A DNA stretch of 64,000 bases from an uncultured Candidatus Melainabacteria bacterium (GCA_934692665.1 CAKUUG010000001.1:62001-126000); one strand, 5' to 3'; numbered from the stretch's first letter, positions 8,319 to 16,875 are shown. A program made the numbers and translations. The notes: generated by a model not told the origin, from the sequence alone.

Positions 8319-9554
8319 TTACTCTGCAATATAACGCAAAGATGAATTTCTTGAAATTGTATCATTCATCGTGTCGTATACAATTTCGTAACCACCGGTT
8401 TCTGTTTTGTGCCAAATTCTCATAGGTTCAGAATTAGGTATAATGCTTGCATGGGGGTAACTACCGCTTTCGTCAACAATTAAAGGACTGCTTGTTTCTG
8501 CAATGTATGCTTGTGCAGAAGGTTTTCTTACATAGATATTGTTGACTTTTCCTTTTTGGAAATATGCAACATCATAATTTGCTTTTGTATTTTGTTTTGC
8601 CCTTAGTGAATTTGAATCCAAAAAATCTTGATATCCGCTTTCGCCTATTCCTCTGTAATAGCTATCTTGTTGATATGGAATATCGCAATCATATATTGGG
8701 TCTCTTGATAGCGTTAATTTCTTGGGTTTTTGTCTTATTTCTTTGTTATAGTTCATTATTTCATTTGTTTTATTTTTGTCATTTATTGTTGTTTTCACAT
8801 TTTTTATAGAACTATCTAAAGCTCTTATGCTTTGATAACCTGTGTAAACCCCAAGACCTGTATCAATTATGCCTTTTGTACTTTCTTCTATTGCATTTTG
8901 AGCTTTGTCATCAGTAGTTGCGTTTTGACCTTCCTTTATTGCTTGTGCTGTTTGTGTTACGCCTTTGTATATCATATATCCTGCAGTTGCTATTCCAACT
9001 GTTGCTAATACAGGTGCAGCAAAAGTTGCAATAGTCGCAGCACCAGCTCCAAATATTGTCGTTAAAGCTGAACCTGCTGCTCCTGAAATACAAGCCCCTA
9101 TTGCACTTTTTCCTAATAAAACCCCACCAATTGTAGTTGCTATACTAGGTAATTTTTTAAATAGTCCTTTTCCTATCGCACTGGCTGTTTGTTTTATAGT
9201 CAATTTGCCATCATTGTTGCCTGTGTATTCGTCTCCTGTTGCTTCTTTGTAAGCGGATGATAGTTTGTCTATGGCTTCATCTTTCCCGCTAAAGAATAGT
9301 TCATCTTCAATGTCTTTGTAAATTTCAGAGCCCGTTACTTCACTGTAGCTGTCCATAATCATTGCTAAAGTATCATTGTCCGAATTGGTTAAAACAGTAT
9401 CCAGATACTCGCTATTTGTACCTAATTGTCCTTTTGTCGCATCGAATATTTCGCTACATAGTTCATTGATTGCAGAATCGTCACCCGATTTTGCTTTTTG
9501 AACCAGCTCGAATGCTTTTTGTTGGTTGACATTCAGATTTACTGATTGTGTCAT
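8319..9554 (-). CDS. Toxin-like protein: annexin-like segment, Gly-rich membrane segment, ART-like C-terminus
   Basis: 411 residues, no firm family. Residues 1-112 are acidic and helical. Residues 60-91 ('LAMIMDSYSEVTGSEIYKDI' then 'EDELFFSG') look like an annexin repeat, with the pattern Y-x4-G-x2-(I/L)-x2-D-(I/L)-x2-E-x3-SG. Residues 135-196 are a long Gly/Ala-rich hydrophobic stretch of the type that inserts in membranes. The C-terminus has 'YYRGIGESGYQDFLDSNSLR' (299-318), then 'AYFQKGKVNNIYV' and 'QAYIAETSSPLIV', resembling the YRG...S...F order of some ADP-ribosyltransferase-type toxins. There is no signal peptide and no obvious immunity gene beside it. The DUF486-type gene lies upstream. 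The toxin role is inference; a structural effector is also possible. Confidence 0.5.
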   Translation of the reverse strand: MTQSVNLNVNQQKAFELVQKAKSGDDSAINELCSEIFDATKGQLGTNSEYLDTVLTNSDNDTLAMIMDSYSEVTGSEIYKDIEDELFFSGKDEAIDKLSSAYKEATGDEYTGNNDGKLTIKQTASAIGKGLFKKLPSIATTIGGVLLGKSAIGACISGAAGSALTTIFGAGAATIATFAAPVLATVGIATAGYMIYKGVTQTAQAIKEGQNATTDDKAQNAIEESTKGIIDTGLGVYTGYQSIRALDSSIKNVKTTINDKNKTNEIMNYNKEIRQKPKKLTLSRDPIYDCDIPYQQDSYYRGIGESGYQDFLDSNSLRAKQNTKANYDVAYFQKGKVNNIYVRKPSAQAYIAETSSPLIVDESGSYPHASIIPNSEPMRIWHKTETGGYEIVYDTMNDTISRNSSLRYIAE

Positions 9555-9671
9555 AAAATTTTTTCTCTCTCTTGTATCGTGTTTATTTAAATTGTATATA
9601 CTGATAAAGTAATTTTTATTTAAAAAATTGATATTTTTTTCAAGAAATGTAAAGAAAAATTAAGAAAAGTT

Positions 9672-10010
9672 TTATTTTTTAAATATAAAAAATGCCGCAA
9701 GAATGATAAAAGCAAAGCCAATCAAGTAATTCCACTTGAATTGTTCTTTTAAATACAAAACTGAAAACAAACTAAACACAACAAGAGTGATTATTTCTTG
9801 TATTGTTTTCAATTGGGCAGCACTATATACGCTGCTGCCGATTCTATTTGCAGGAACTTGAAAACAATATTCAAAAAACGCAATACCCCAACTAACAACA
9901 ATAACCAAAACAATAGGGGCGAATTTGAATTTCAAATGTCCATACCAAGCAAACGTCATAAAAACATTTGAAATAATTAAAAGAACAATCGGTATTAAAA
10001 ACTTAATCAT
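9672..10010 (-). CDS. DUF486-type small membrane protein (DMT superfamily-like)
   Basis: 112 residues with four predicted membrane helices (about 3-20, 30-48, 68-86, 92-110). The order 'SNVFMTFAWYGHLKF', 'SWGIAFFEYCFQVPANRIG' and 'QLKTIQEIITLVVFSLFSV' matches the DUF486 family, which resembles half of a drug/metabolite transporter. The FEY-x-PANRIG segment is the family hallmark. Substrate unknown. It stands alone, divergent from the small heat-shock gene 114 bases away. Confidence 0.85.
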   Translation of the reverse strand: MIKFLIPIVLLIISNVFMTFAWYGHLKFKFAPIVLVIVVSWGIAFFEYCFQVPANRIGSSVYSAAQLKTIQEIITLVVFSLFSVLYLKEQFKWNYLIGFAFIILAAFFIFKK

Positions 10011-10124
10011 AAGAATATTATATTCTAAATAATTAATTTTTAATTAACTTTTGATGTTTTTTAGAAAAACAGATACATAATATAAATGTGGTTGATAAAT
10101 AGAAGAAATTGAAAGGAGTAAATT

Positions 10125-10577
10125 ATGAGATTTCTAATTAAAAAAACACCGGACAATTTTATTAAATCAGTAAATGACGATATAGCAAATATACTAAACC
10201 GCCACTTTGACAGTTTTTATCCTCACTTTGATGATGAAGAAGCTGAAAAACTTATGATGCCTGTCGAAGTTCGAGATAAAAAACATGAATACGATATCAG
10301 AGCAGAGCTTCCCGGTGTAAAAAAAGAAGACTTGGATATCGATTTGAATAACAATTATTTGACAATTAGAGCCGTAAAATCAGCAGAAAAAACTGAAGAA
10401 GAAAAATCATATTCTAAATCAGAGTTTAGCTATGGTGAATTTTCAAGAACTGTTTATTTGCCTCAAGAGGTTGATGCTGAAAAAGTTGAAGCTAAAATGG
10501 ATAACGGTGTATTGAAGATTGTCATCCCAAAAATTACTGACACAAAAGAATCAGTCAAAAAAATTACCGTTAAGTAA
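10125..10577 (+). CDS. Small heat-shock protein, Hsp20/alpha-crystallin family
   Basis: An ATP-independent holdase of 150 residues. The alpha-crystallin domain spans about 44-150: 'MMPVEVRDKKHEYDIRAELPGVKKEDLDI' (split over strands) through 'YGEFSRTVYLPQEVD' to the closing 'NGVLKIVIPK', the AxxxNGVL hallmark. The C-terminal tail ends in 'VKKITVK', in place of a clear IxI. GAAAGGAG at 10112-10119 is a strong ribosome site five bases before the ATG. I see no CIRCE inverted repeat upstream. The gene is monocistronic and ends at a strong terminator. Confidence 0.95.
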   Translation: MRFLIKKTPDNFIKSVNDDIANILNRHFDSFYPHFDDEEAEKLMMPVEVRDKKHEYDIRAELPGVKKEDLDIDLNNNYLTIRAVKSAEKTEEEKSYSKSEFSYGEFSRTVYLPQEVDAEKVEAKMDNGVLKIVIPKITDTKESVKKITVK

Positions 10578-10593
10578 TGATAATTGCACTATC

Positions 10594-10628
10594 AAAATCG
10601 GAAGCAATATTGCTTCCGATTTTTTTTA
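10594..10628 (+). terminator. Terminator after the Hsp20 gene
   Basis: AAAATCGGAAGCAAT and ATTGCTTCCGATTTT form a perfect 15-bp palindrome followed by more T. It also insulates the tRNA-Thr gene downstream. Confidence 0.92.
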
Positions 10629-10680
10629 TTTGTTGAATTAAAAGAGTATTTTTTGTAAAATTAATCTGTTCACGATATAT

Positions 10681-10753
<73 letters not shown>

Positions 10754-10854
10754 TTTGTCGTTTTATTTTTTGTTTTTTTAAATTAAATGAGCTTAATTTT
10801 AATTGCCTAAATTTCTATTTGATTATATGATATTTATATAGGAGTTTAAAAAAA

Positions 10855-11955
10855 GTGGTTTTTAATATTGATGATTTTTTGGCAAAAGCTCAAAAGGCGG
10901 GAGCTTCTGATATACACTTGAATTCAGGTAAAGTGCCGGCACTAAGAATACGTGGCGAAATGTACAAAATTGCAGCTGAACCGTTAACAGAAAACGATAT
11001 AAAAGTAATTTTGGAAAAAACGCTTCCTGATGAATTTAAAAAAACAATGATGAATGCAAAAGATATAGACTATCTTTATGTTTTGAAAGGTGTTTCCAGA
11101 TACAGAATAAACTATGCAAAAGAATTGAATGGCGGAAAATTTACCTTCAGAAGCATTCCATTTAACATAAAATCTCTAAAAGAATTGAGCTTGCCTGATT
11201 GTTTGGAAGATTTTACCAATTGCAACAATGGAATTATTTTGGTATCAGGTGCAACGGGTTCCGGAAAATCTACGACTCTTGCTTCTATGCTTGAATTAAT
11301 CAATCAAAAATACAAATACCACATTGTTACAATAGAAGATCCGGTTGAGTTTGTTTATGAAGACAAAAAATCAGTAATTACCCAAAGAAGCCTTGGCTTG
11401 GACGTTGAGGATTTCAAATCAGGTATTAAATACGCTCTTCGTCAAGACCCCGATGTTATTCTTGTTGGTGAAATCAGAGATAGAGAAACTCTCGTCAGTG
11501 CGGTAGAAGCTTCTGAAACAGGACACCTTGTGTTTGCAACAGTTCACACTAATGGTACAGTTGCTTCAATTAACCGTCTTAAAGGTTTTATAGAAGAAAC
11601 TGCACAAGACCAATTTATGAAAAGATTGTCAGCTTGTATCAGAGGTGTAATTCATCAACAACTCGTGCCTACAACAAACGAGGGCAAATTGACTCCTGCA
11701 ATAGAAATTTTGACTTTTACATCAACGGTTGTTGACTATGTAAAAGAGGGAAAACTTTACGATATTACAAGTTTAATGAAAAAAAGCAGACAGCCTAATA
11801 TCACAACAATGAATATGGCATTATTTTCTTTGTATCAAAAAGGATTGATAACAAAAGAAACTGCAATGGAATACAGCCTCGAAAGAGTAGAAATGGAACA
11901 AATGCTCAGAGGTATGTATAGAGATAACACTGCTTTAACTGAGTCAATATTGTAA
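10855..11955 (+). CDS. pilT: Type IV pilus retraction ATPase PilT
   Basis: A hexameric secretion/pilus ATPase of 366 residues that drives pilus disassembly (twitching). N-terminal PAS-like domain with 'GASDIHLNSGKVPALRI'; Walker A GATGSGKS at 132-139; Asp box 'VTIEDPVEFVY'; Walker B 'PDVILVGEIRDRETL'; His box 'TGHLVFATVHTNG'. The length and the absence of a long N-terminal domain fit PilT rather than PilB/GspE. It starts with GTG at 10855, with AGGAG about nine bases upstream. It is followed after 33 bases by a Sir2-like gene and recO, probably in one transcript. The pseudopilins at 33.3 and 39.7 kb are candidate partners. Confidence 0.93.
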   Translation: MVFNIDDFLAKAQKAGASDIHLNSGKVPALRIRGEMYKIAAEPLTENDIKVILEKTLPDEFKKTMMNAKDIDYLYVLKGVSRYRINYAKELNGGKFTFRSIPFNIKSLKELSLPDCLEDFTNCNNGIILVSGATGSGKSTTLASMLELINQKYKYHIVTIEDPVEFVYEDKKSVITQRSLGLDVEDFKSGIKYALRQDPDVILVGEIRDRETLVSAVEASETGHLVFATVHTNGTVASINRLKGFIEETAQDQFMKRLSACIRGVIHQQLVPTTNEGKLTPAIEILTFTSTVVDYVKEGKLYDITSLMKKSRQPNITTMNMALFSLYQKGLITKETAMEYSLERVEMEQMLRGMYRDNTALTESIL

Positions 11956-11988
11956 TTTTTTTAAGCAAATAGGGGAGAATAAATAAAA

Positions 11989-13362
11989 ATGGCGCCATTT
12001 CCTGAAACAGAAATAATGACATTAAAAAGGCTAGAAGTTGCCCTTAAAAAAGGCGACTACAAGCTTTTGAAAGAAGGCACATACAAATTACACGAAAAAT
12101 ACCATAGTGGTTTTCAATTTGAATATATTGATATGCTAAAAGACATTTTGTACAACACAAACAATACAAATGTTCCTGAAGATATTAAAGACATTTTAGT
12201 TCCTACTTTGGAAGATATTTTATCAACTGCAGAAGTTGAAACCCAGCAGGCAACAACTTCGCCTTATGAAAGTTTGAACCAAAACAAAGTTTCGTCATTG
12301 ACGTCACTGGGTTATACTCATCAACAACAAAATGAAGAGCAACAAACAGAAGAAAAAATATCTGCTTTCGATGTTTTTGCTGCTCCAAAATCTTCAACAA
12401 CAATACCGACAAAACACGAACTTAATAACAATATTCAACAAGAAGAAAAACACCCTAACGGAACATTTGAAAAGTTTACCCTACCTGAGGTAAATCCCGT
12501 TACAGTAGATGAAGTTTCTGAAGAGCAACAAGAAAAAGTTACTTTGCAAAACAATATCCAAACTCAAAAAATCGAACAAAATAATATTCAAAATCTTCAA
12601 CAACAACAAACACAAACCGTTGCAAACAGAACAAAGACCCTGTCTATTTTTTATTCTCAAATAAATTCTGAAGATAAAAACAAAAATACAATAAAATACA
12701 AAGAAATAATTTCAAAATTAGACAGCGAAAAAGTAGACTTTTTTGAAGTTATACAACTTCTTTCTTCAATAAATACTCAATCAAATGCAAGTATTGTAGA
12801 ATTAACGAATGTTTTTGAGCAAATTCAAAACAAACATTTGAAAATAAATTTGATTACAAATTCAACAAATTCTCATCTTATCGGATTGTTAGAAAGTATA
12901 AAAATACCTTACAAAATCAATTCAACAGAAGAAAAAATCAATCTTTTGCCTTTGTTTGGTTTGGCAAATATTTTTAAATGTACTCAATGTGATGAAAAAT
13001 TTATTGATACAAAAGACGATATAACGCCTTTTGTACTTCAATGCCCAAAATGCAAAAGCCCTATGTTGCCTGATTTTTCTTGTATAGAAACAAAAATCAA
13101 TCTCGATTTTTACAACAGTGCAATAATAAATTTGGCAAGTTCAGATGTGTGGCTGATATTGTACCCTTCTGTTGCGGAAAATTCTATGCTCGAAATTATG
13201 AAAAGTGCTTTGAAATTGAATAAAAATGTTCAAACAGTTTTCATTGTAGATAAAGACATAAATGCAAAAGAAATATACAAGAGCGAATTTTTGGCAATAA
13301 AAGATGACCTAAAGGTTAACACAGATATAAATACCATGGAAGATTTTTTGAAAAGTATTTAA
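11989..13362 (+). CDS. Gln-rich protein with degenerate Sir2-like, zinc-ribbon C-terminal half
   Basis: 457 residues. Residues 1-80 are helical ('TLKRLEVALKKGDYKLLKEG'). Residues 85-215 are a low-complexity Gln/Asn/Glu-rich linker. Residues 216-457 follow the Sir2 order: 'KINLITNSTNSHL' (285-297, compare sirtuin LVTQNVDGLH), a four-Cys zinc ribbon (Cys331, 334, 352, 355), 'CPKCKSPMLPDFSCIET' (compare CPxCGGxLRPDVVxFGE), then 'NLASSDVWLILYPSVAENS' (compare the GTSLxVxP strand). The catalytic His of the sirtuin LHG motif is absent ('GLANIFKC'), so deacetylase activity is unlikely. The ribosome site is GGGGAG. It lies between pilT and recO with short gaps. The Sir2 relationship is my inference. 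Confidence 0.6.
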   Translation: MAPFPETEIMTLKRLEVALKKGDYKLLKEGTYKLHEKYHSGFQFEYIDMLKDILYNTNNTNVPEDIKDILVPTLEDILSTAEVETQQATTSPYESLNQNKVSSLTSLGYTHQQQNEEQQTEEKISAFDVFAAPKSSTTIPTKHELNNNIQQEEKHPNGTFEKFTLPEVNPVTVDEVSEEQQEKVTLQNNIQTQKIEQNNIQNLQQQQTQTVANRTKTLSIFYSQINSEDKNKNTIKYKEIISKLDSEKVDFFEVIQLLSSINTQSNASIVELTNVFEQIQNKHLKINLITNSTNSHLIGLLESIKIPYKINSTEEKINLLPLFGLANIFKCTQCDEKFIDTKDDITPFVLQCPKCKSPMLPDFSCIETKINLDFYNSAIINLASSDVWLILYPSVAENSMLEIMKSALKLNKNVQTVFIVDKDINAKEIYKSEFLAIKDDLKVNTDINTMEDFLKSI

Positions 13363-13371
13363 GGAGTCTTT

Positions 13372-14139
13372 TTGAAAAAAAATTACGTCACCCAAGCGAT
13401 AAATCTAAAAAACTATCCCCTAAACGATAACGATAGTATTGTTGTGATGTTTTCAAAAACGAAAGGTATTTTACATGCTGTAGCAAAAGGTGCAAAACGC
13501 CCAAAATCAAAACTGGGTGCTAGAATACAGATGTTTATTGCAAACGATATTATGCTAAATGAAGGCAAAAATCTTGACACTATCGCTCAAGCCCAAAGCC
13601 TGAATACGTTTTCAAAAATTCGCTCTGATCTTGATAAAATGTCATATTCTATGTATATAGTCGAGATTGTCAATTCTTTTTGTTCTAATGTCCATGGCAA
13701 AAACGAAAACCACGGAGAGATTTATGATTTGATATTCAAGACTCTAGATAATATTGCAAATTCAAATGATAAAAAAGAAGTTATTTTGAATACTTTGAAA
13801 TTTCAAATAAAAATAATGAATATTCTAGGTTGGGGTTTGGATTTTGATTATTGTTCAATTTGTCAAAAAAATATCGAAAGCGATGCAATATACACTATTT
13901 CTTTTGGTATGTTGTGCGAATGTTGTGCAAAAAAGAATTACGATTATACGAATATAAAACTAAACAAAAAAATAAAAGAATTCTTATCTGCAATATCAAA
14001 ATTTGAAAATACAAAGTATGATGAGCTTGTAAATGAGCCTGTTGTTGAAAAGTGCTTTTTGTTTATGAAAAAATATATAGACAATTTAACAAAGAAAAAA
14101 ACAAAAATATTTGAAGTTTTAGAAAAAACAATGATTTAA
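13372..14139 (+). CDS. recO: DNA repair protein RecO
   Basis: RecFOR-pathway mediator that loads RecA on SSB-coated single-stranded DNA. 255 residues, normal length. The N-terminal OB-fold 'TQAINLKNYPLNDNDSIVVM' leads to 'LHAVAKGAKRPKSKLGA', a family hallmark. The helical C-terminal half contains the zinc-type cysteines 'CSICQKNI' and 'LCECC'. It starts with TTG at 13372, chosen because AAGGAG lies six bases upstream. It follows the Sir2-like gene by nine bases and the glycosyltransferase starts one base after its stop, so the genes are cotranscribed. Confidence 0.9.
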   Translation: MKKNYVTQAINLKNYPLNDNDSIVVMFSKTKGILHAVAKGAKRPKSKLGARIQMFIANDIMLNEGKNLDTIAQAQSLNTFSKIRSDLDKMSYSMYIVEIVNSFCSNVHGKNENHGEIYDLIFKTLDNIANSNDKKEVILNTLKFQIKIMNILGWGLDFDYCSICQKNIESDAIYTISFGMLCECCAKKNYDYTNIKLNKKIKEFLSAISKFENTKYDELVNEPVVEKCFLFMKKYIDNLTKKKTKIFEVLEKTMI

Positions 14140-14140
14140 C

Positions 14141-15082
14141 ATGAAAAAAATTCTTGCAATAATGCCCTTGAGTATTGGCGGAAGGCTCACTACATCAAGT
14201 ATAATAGATGGTTTTTGTCAAAATGGTTACAGTGTTTTTGTATATGATGAATTAAAAGACAAAAAACTTCCCAAAGAGTCTGATTTTGACTATATTGTAG
14301 GGTATGACTTTTCTCCGATTGAAATAAAAATCAACAACAAGTTAGAACTTCCCTGTATTTCTTATTTTTCTGATGATATAAACAAAAAAACTTCGGGAGC
14401 AAATTTTTTAAAATACAAAAAATACTTAAAAAATCCGGATATATTTGTGTTTTATTGGGATAGGGAATTGGCAAAAAAAGAAACAAGCGTAAAAAATCTC
14501 TTCTATCAACCGCATTTTGTAAATTGTGAAATATACAAAGATTTTTCTCTGCCAAAAAACGATATTCTTTTTATGGGCAGGCTAGACACTGATTTGAGGC
14601 TTTTTATGTTTTTGGAATTAAATAAAAAGTTGAAAAACTATTCTTTTGAATGGTATGCAATAAAAAAGCACTACACTGATGCCCTTTTGCGTGTAAAAAC
14701 AGAAGAAGAAAAAAATATCCTATTAAAAACCTACAAAGGCTTTATTGATAATGAAATCGATATGGCAAAAGCAATCAATAACTCAAAAATCGTCTACAAT
14801 ATTAATGCCCAAGGAATTTCGTCTTTGAATTACAGAACGATTCAAACACTTGCTTGTAAAAGGCTTTTGATTAGTGACGTTAGAAAAGAGTTGGATATGT
14901 TTGGTGACATTGTTCCGACATATAAAACAACAGAAGAATTGATAGAAAAAATAGAGTTTTATTTGAATAATAAAGAAATATACGAAAATATCACCCAAAA
15001 AACATCAAAAATAGTAAAAGAAAAGTTTAATTCAAAAAAGTGTATCGAAAATATGTTTTCTAAAATTGGTACAAATTTTTAA
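14141..15082 (+). CDS. Glycosyltransferase, GT-B fold (CgeB-like)
   Basis: 313 residues. The N-terminal half has a Rossmann-like start ('KKILAIMPLSIGGRLTTSS'), and the C-terminal half matches the CgeB/group 1 type: 'NDILFMGRLDTDLRLFM' then 'NSKIVYNINAQGISSLNYRTIQTLACKRLLISD' (split), the usual position of the nucleotide-sugar-binding segment, and a final 'EKFNSKKCIENMF' helix. It probably adds a sugar to surface polysaccharide or protein; donor and acceptor are unknown. The start is one base after the recO stop with no separate ribosome site, implying coupling. An N-terminal EDxD-type motif is absent, as expected for GT-B. Confidence 0.75.
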   Translation: MKKILAIMPLSIGGRLTTSSIIDGFCQNGYSVFVYDELKDKKLPKESDFDYIVGYDFSPIEIKINNKLELPCISYFSDDINKKTSGANFLKYKKYLKNPDIFVFYWDRELAKKETSVKNLFYQPHFVNCEIYKDFSLPKNDILFMGRLDTDLRLFMFLELNKKLKNYSFEWYAIKKHYTDALLRVKTEEEKNILLKTYKGFIDNEIDMAKAINNSKIVYNINAQGISSLNYRTIQTLACKRLLISDVRKELDMFGDIVPTYKTTEELIEKIEFYLNNKEIYENITQKTSKIVKEKFNSKKCIENMFSKIGTNF

Positions 15083-15100
15083 CAAAAATTTACATTTGAT

Positions 15101-15129
15101 TTGCAAAGGTTTTTTGTTTAATTTAAGAT
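15101..15129 (+). promoter_or_regulatory. Promoter of rpsH
   Basis: TTGCAA (15101-15106), 17-base spacer, TAAGAT (15124-15129). The expected leader of about 50 nt contains the short hairpin CAGAG...CTCTG and the ribosome site AGAAAGGAAA before the ATG at 15188. Confidence 0.5.
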
Positions 15130-15187
15130 AAAAAAGTACACTAAACTACAGAGTGGAAATCTCTGCAAGTAGAAAGGAAAATCTAAA

Positions 15188-15583
15188 ATGACAATCAATG
15201 ATCCAATCGCTGATGCTTTGACCAGAATCAGAAATGCTAAATTAGCAAAACACGAAACAGTTTCAATGCCAGCTTCAAATTTAAAAGAAGAATTAATTAA
15301 AGTTCTTAAAAATGAAGGATATGTTGAAGGTTATGTTGTTGAAGAAAACAACGGCTTTAAAAACATTAATGTAACGCTTAGATACGAAAATGGCCAAAGT
15401 GTTATTACCGGTATTCAAAGAATATCTAAACCTGGTCTTAGAGTATATTCAAAAGCTAAAAATATGCCTAGAGTTTTTGACGGAATGGGTATTGCAGTTA
15501 TTTCAACTTCAAAAGGTTTGATGACTGAAAAAACAGCTCGTGCAAACAAATTAGGTGGCGAAGTTCTTTGCTACGTTTGGTAG
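15188..15583 (+). CDS. rpsH: 30S ribosomal protein S8
   Basis: 131 residues, standard length. Binds 16S rRNA helix 21 and organises the central domain; in many bacteria it also represses its own operon. Family marks: N-terminal 'NDPIADALTRIRNAKLAKH', 'ISKPGLRVYSKAKNMPRV', 'GMGIAVISTSKGLMT' and the C-terminal 'ANKLGGEVLCYVW'. It has its own candidate promoter and follows a glycosyltransferase, not rpsN or rplE. The next ribosomal gene rplF is 214 bases away across a repeat, whereas this junction is normally tight. Confidence 0.98.
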   Translation: MTINDPIADALTRIRNAKLAKHETVSMPASNLKEELIKVLKNEGYVEGYVVEENNGFKNINVTLRYENGQSVITGIQRISKPGLRVYSKAKNMPRVFDGMGIAVISTSKGLMTEKTARANKLGGEVLCYVW

Positions 15584-15710
15584 CGGATTTTACGTAGGGC
15601 AAAGCCCGAAGTATTGAGGACAAATGTAGCGACAGCGATAGCGAAGCGAAATACTTGTCCGAGTGAAATAAAATCCAAGAAGCGAATTTTACGTAGGGCA
15701 AAGCCCTTGA
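15584..15710. repeat. Intergenic direct repeat inside the ribosomal gene group
   Basis: ATTTTACGTAGGGCAAAGCC followed by C occurs at 15587-15607 and again, 99 bases on, at 15686-15706, preceded by AGCGG or AGCGA. Between the copies lies GCGAAATACTTGTCC (15645-15659), nearly the same as GCGGAATACTTGTC at 7174, with AAGTATT (15609-15615) as its inverted partner. The region is GC-richer than its flanks and pushes rpsH and rplF apart. Confidence 0.65.
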
Positions 15711-15742
15711 AAAAACGAAAAGTTATACAAAATAAGGGTTAA

Positions 15743-15759
15743 ATCGTCGAAAGTACGAT
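15743..15759 (+). promoter_or_regulatory. Small hairpin in the rplF leader
   Basis: ATCGT and ACGAT pair around CGAAAGT, about 40 bases before the rplF ATG. The short T runs of a terminator are absent. It may be part of a ribosomal-protein-binding leader, but function is not shown. Confidence 0.25.
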
Positions 15760-15797
15760 GCGTTCCCACTTTAAAAAGTAAAAGTAAAGGAGAAAAA

Positions 15798-16337
15798 ATG
15801 TCTAGAATAGGAAAATTACCAATTGCGATTCCTGATGGCGTTGAAGTAAAAGTAGACGGCAATGTAGTTATTGCAAAAGGTCCAAAAGGCGAAGAAAAAG
15901 TTGAATTCCCTGCAGAAATTTCTGTAGAAGTTCAAGATAAAGAAGTTATCGTTTCAAGAAAAGATGATGACAGAAAATCAAGAAGTATGCATGGATTGTT
16001 CAGAACATTGATTTCAAATGCTATCGTTGGTGTTAAAACTCCATTCGAAAAGAAATTAGAAATCATTGGTGTAGGTTATAGAGCAGCTATGCAAGGCAGT
16101 GCAATCAACTTGTCATTAGGTTATTCACATCCTGTAATCATTGAACCACCAAAAGGTATCACAATTGCTGTAGAAGCTAATACAAAAGTTACAGTTTCCG
16201 GTACAAATAAACAAATGGTTGGCGATATCGCAGCTTTGATTCGTTCTAAACGTCCACCTGAAGTATACAAAGGTAAAGGTGTTAAATACGAAGGCGAATA
16301 CATTGCTCGTAAAGCTGGTAAAGCAGGTAAGAAATAA
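15798..16337 (+). CDS. rplF: 50S ribosomal protein L6
   Basis: 179 residues with the two-fold repeated L6 fold. It binds 23S rRNA near the factor-binding site. Marks: 'MSRIGKLPIAIPDGVEV' at the start, 'KSRSMHGLFRTLISNAIVGV', 'LEIIGVGYRAAMQGSAINL' and the C-terminal 'RPPEVYKGKGVKYEGEYIARKAGKAGKK', here given as separate segments of one tail. GTAAAGGAG lies eight bases before the ATG. It is preceded by a repeat-containing 214-base gap and followed by a 158-base gap before rplR, both unusual for this operon. Confidence 0.98.
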   Translation: MSRIGKLPIAIPDGVEVKVDGNVVIAKGPKGEEKVEFPAEISVEVQDKEVIVSRKDDDRKSRSMHGLFRTLISNAIVGVKTPFEKKLEIIGVGYRAAMQGSAINLSLGYSHPVIIEPPKGITIAVEANTKVTVSGTNKQMVGDIAALIRSKRPPEVYKGKGVKYEGEYIARKAGKAGKK

Positions 16338-16495
16338 TCTCGCTTTTGTTTAAAACAAACATAAAACTTGAGGTTTGAAAGGTGAATGTTGTTAACAAAA
16401 ATATTTGTCTTGATAGGCTTCAAACATACACATAATTGCCAGTATAAATCGACCGAAACGTAAGTAGGAACCGATTTTGGTGAAAGGAAAAAATA
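16338..16495. other. Structured gap between rplF and rplR
   Basis: 158 bases without a gene. It contains TTTGTTTAAAACAAA (7-bp inverted repeat near 16346), TTGTTAACAA (16388-16397) and, close to rplR, AATCG...CGATT arms. The ribosome site GAAAGGAAA precedes rplR. Such a leader inside an spc-type operon suggests separate control of rplR. Confidence 0.4.
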
Positions 16496-16858
16496 ATGTA
16501 TAAAATAGCTAACAGAAAAGAACAAACTAGAAAAAGACACCAAAGAGTACGTCTAAAAATTTCAGGTGACGCTCAATGGCCACGTTTGGCAGTATATCGT
16601 TCAACAAAACACATCTATGCTCAAATCATTGATGATGTAAACGGCGTAACATTAGCTTCTTCATCTTCAAAAGTTAAAGAACTAGGCCTAAAACATGGTG
16701 GTAATGTTGAAGCTGCAAAAGTTGTTGGTGCCGATATTGCAAAAAAAGCACTAGCAAAAGGAATTGAAGGCGTAGTATTTGATAGAGGCGGATTCTTGTT
16801 CCACGGAAGAGTTGCAGCTTTGGCTGATGCTGCTCGTGAAAACGGACTTCAATTCTAG
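16496..16858 (+). CDS. rplR: 50S ribosomal protein L18
   Basis: 120 residues, standard length. Binds 5S rRNA and anchors it in the central protuberance. Marks: 'RKRHQRVRLKISGDAQWPRL', 'VYRSTKHIYAQIIDDVNG', and 'VVFDRGGFLFHGRVAALADAAREN' near the C-terminus, in parts. It is the last gene of this group: a strong terminator follows at once, so rpsE, rpmD, rplO and secY, the usual followers, are not here. Confidence 0.98.
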   Translation: MYKIANRKEQTRKRHQRVRLKISGDAQWPRLAVYRSTKHIYAQIIDDVNGVTLASSSSKVKELGLKHGGNVEAAKVVGADIAKKALAKGIEGVVFDRGGFLFHGRVAALADAARENGLQF

Positions 16859-16875
16859 AAACAAATAAATAAAAT

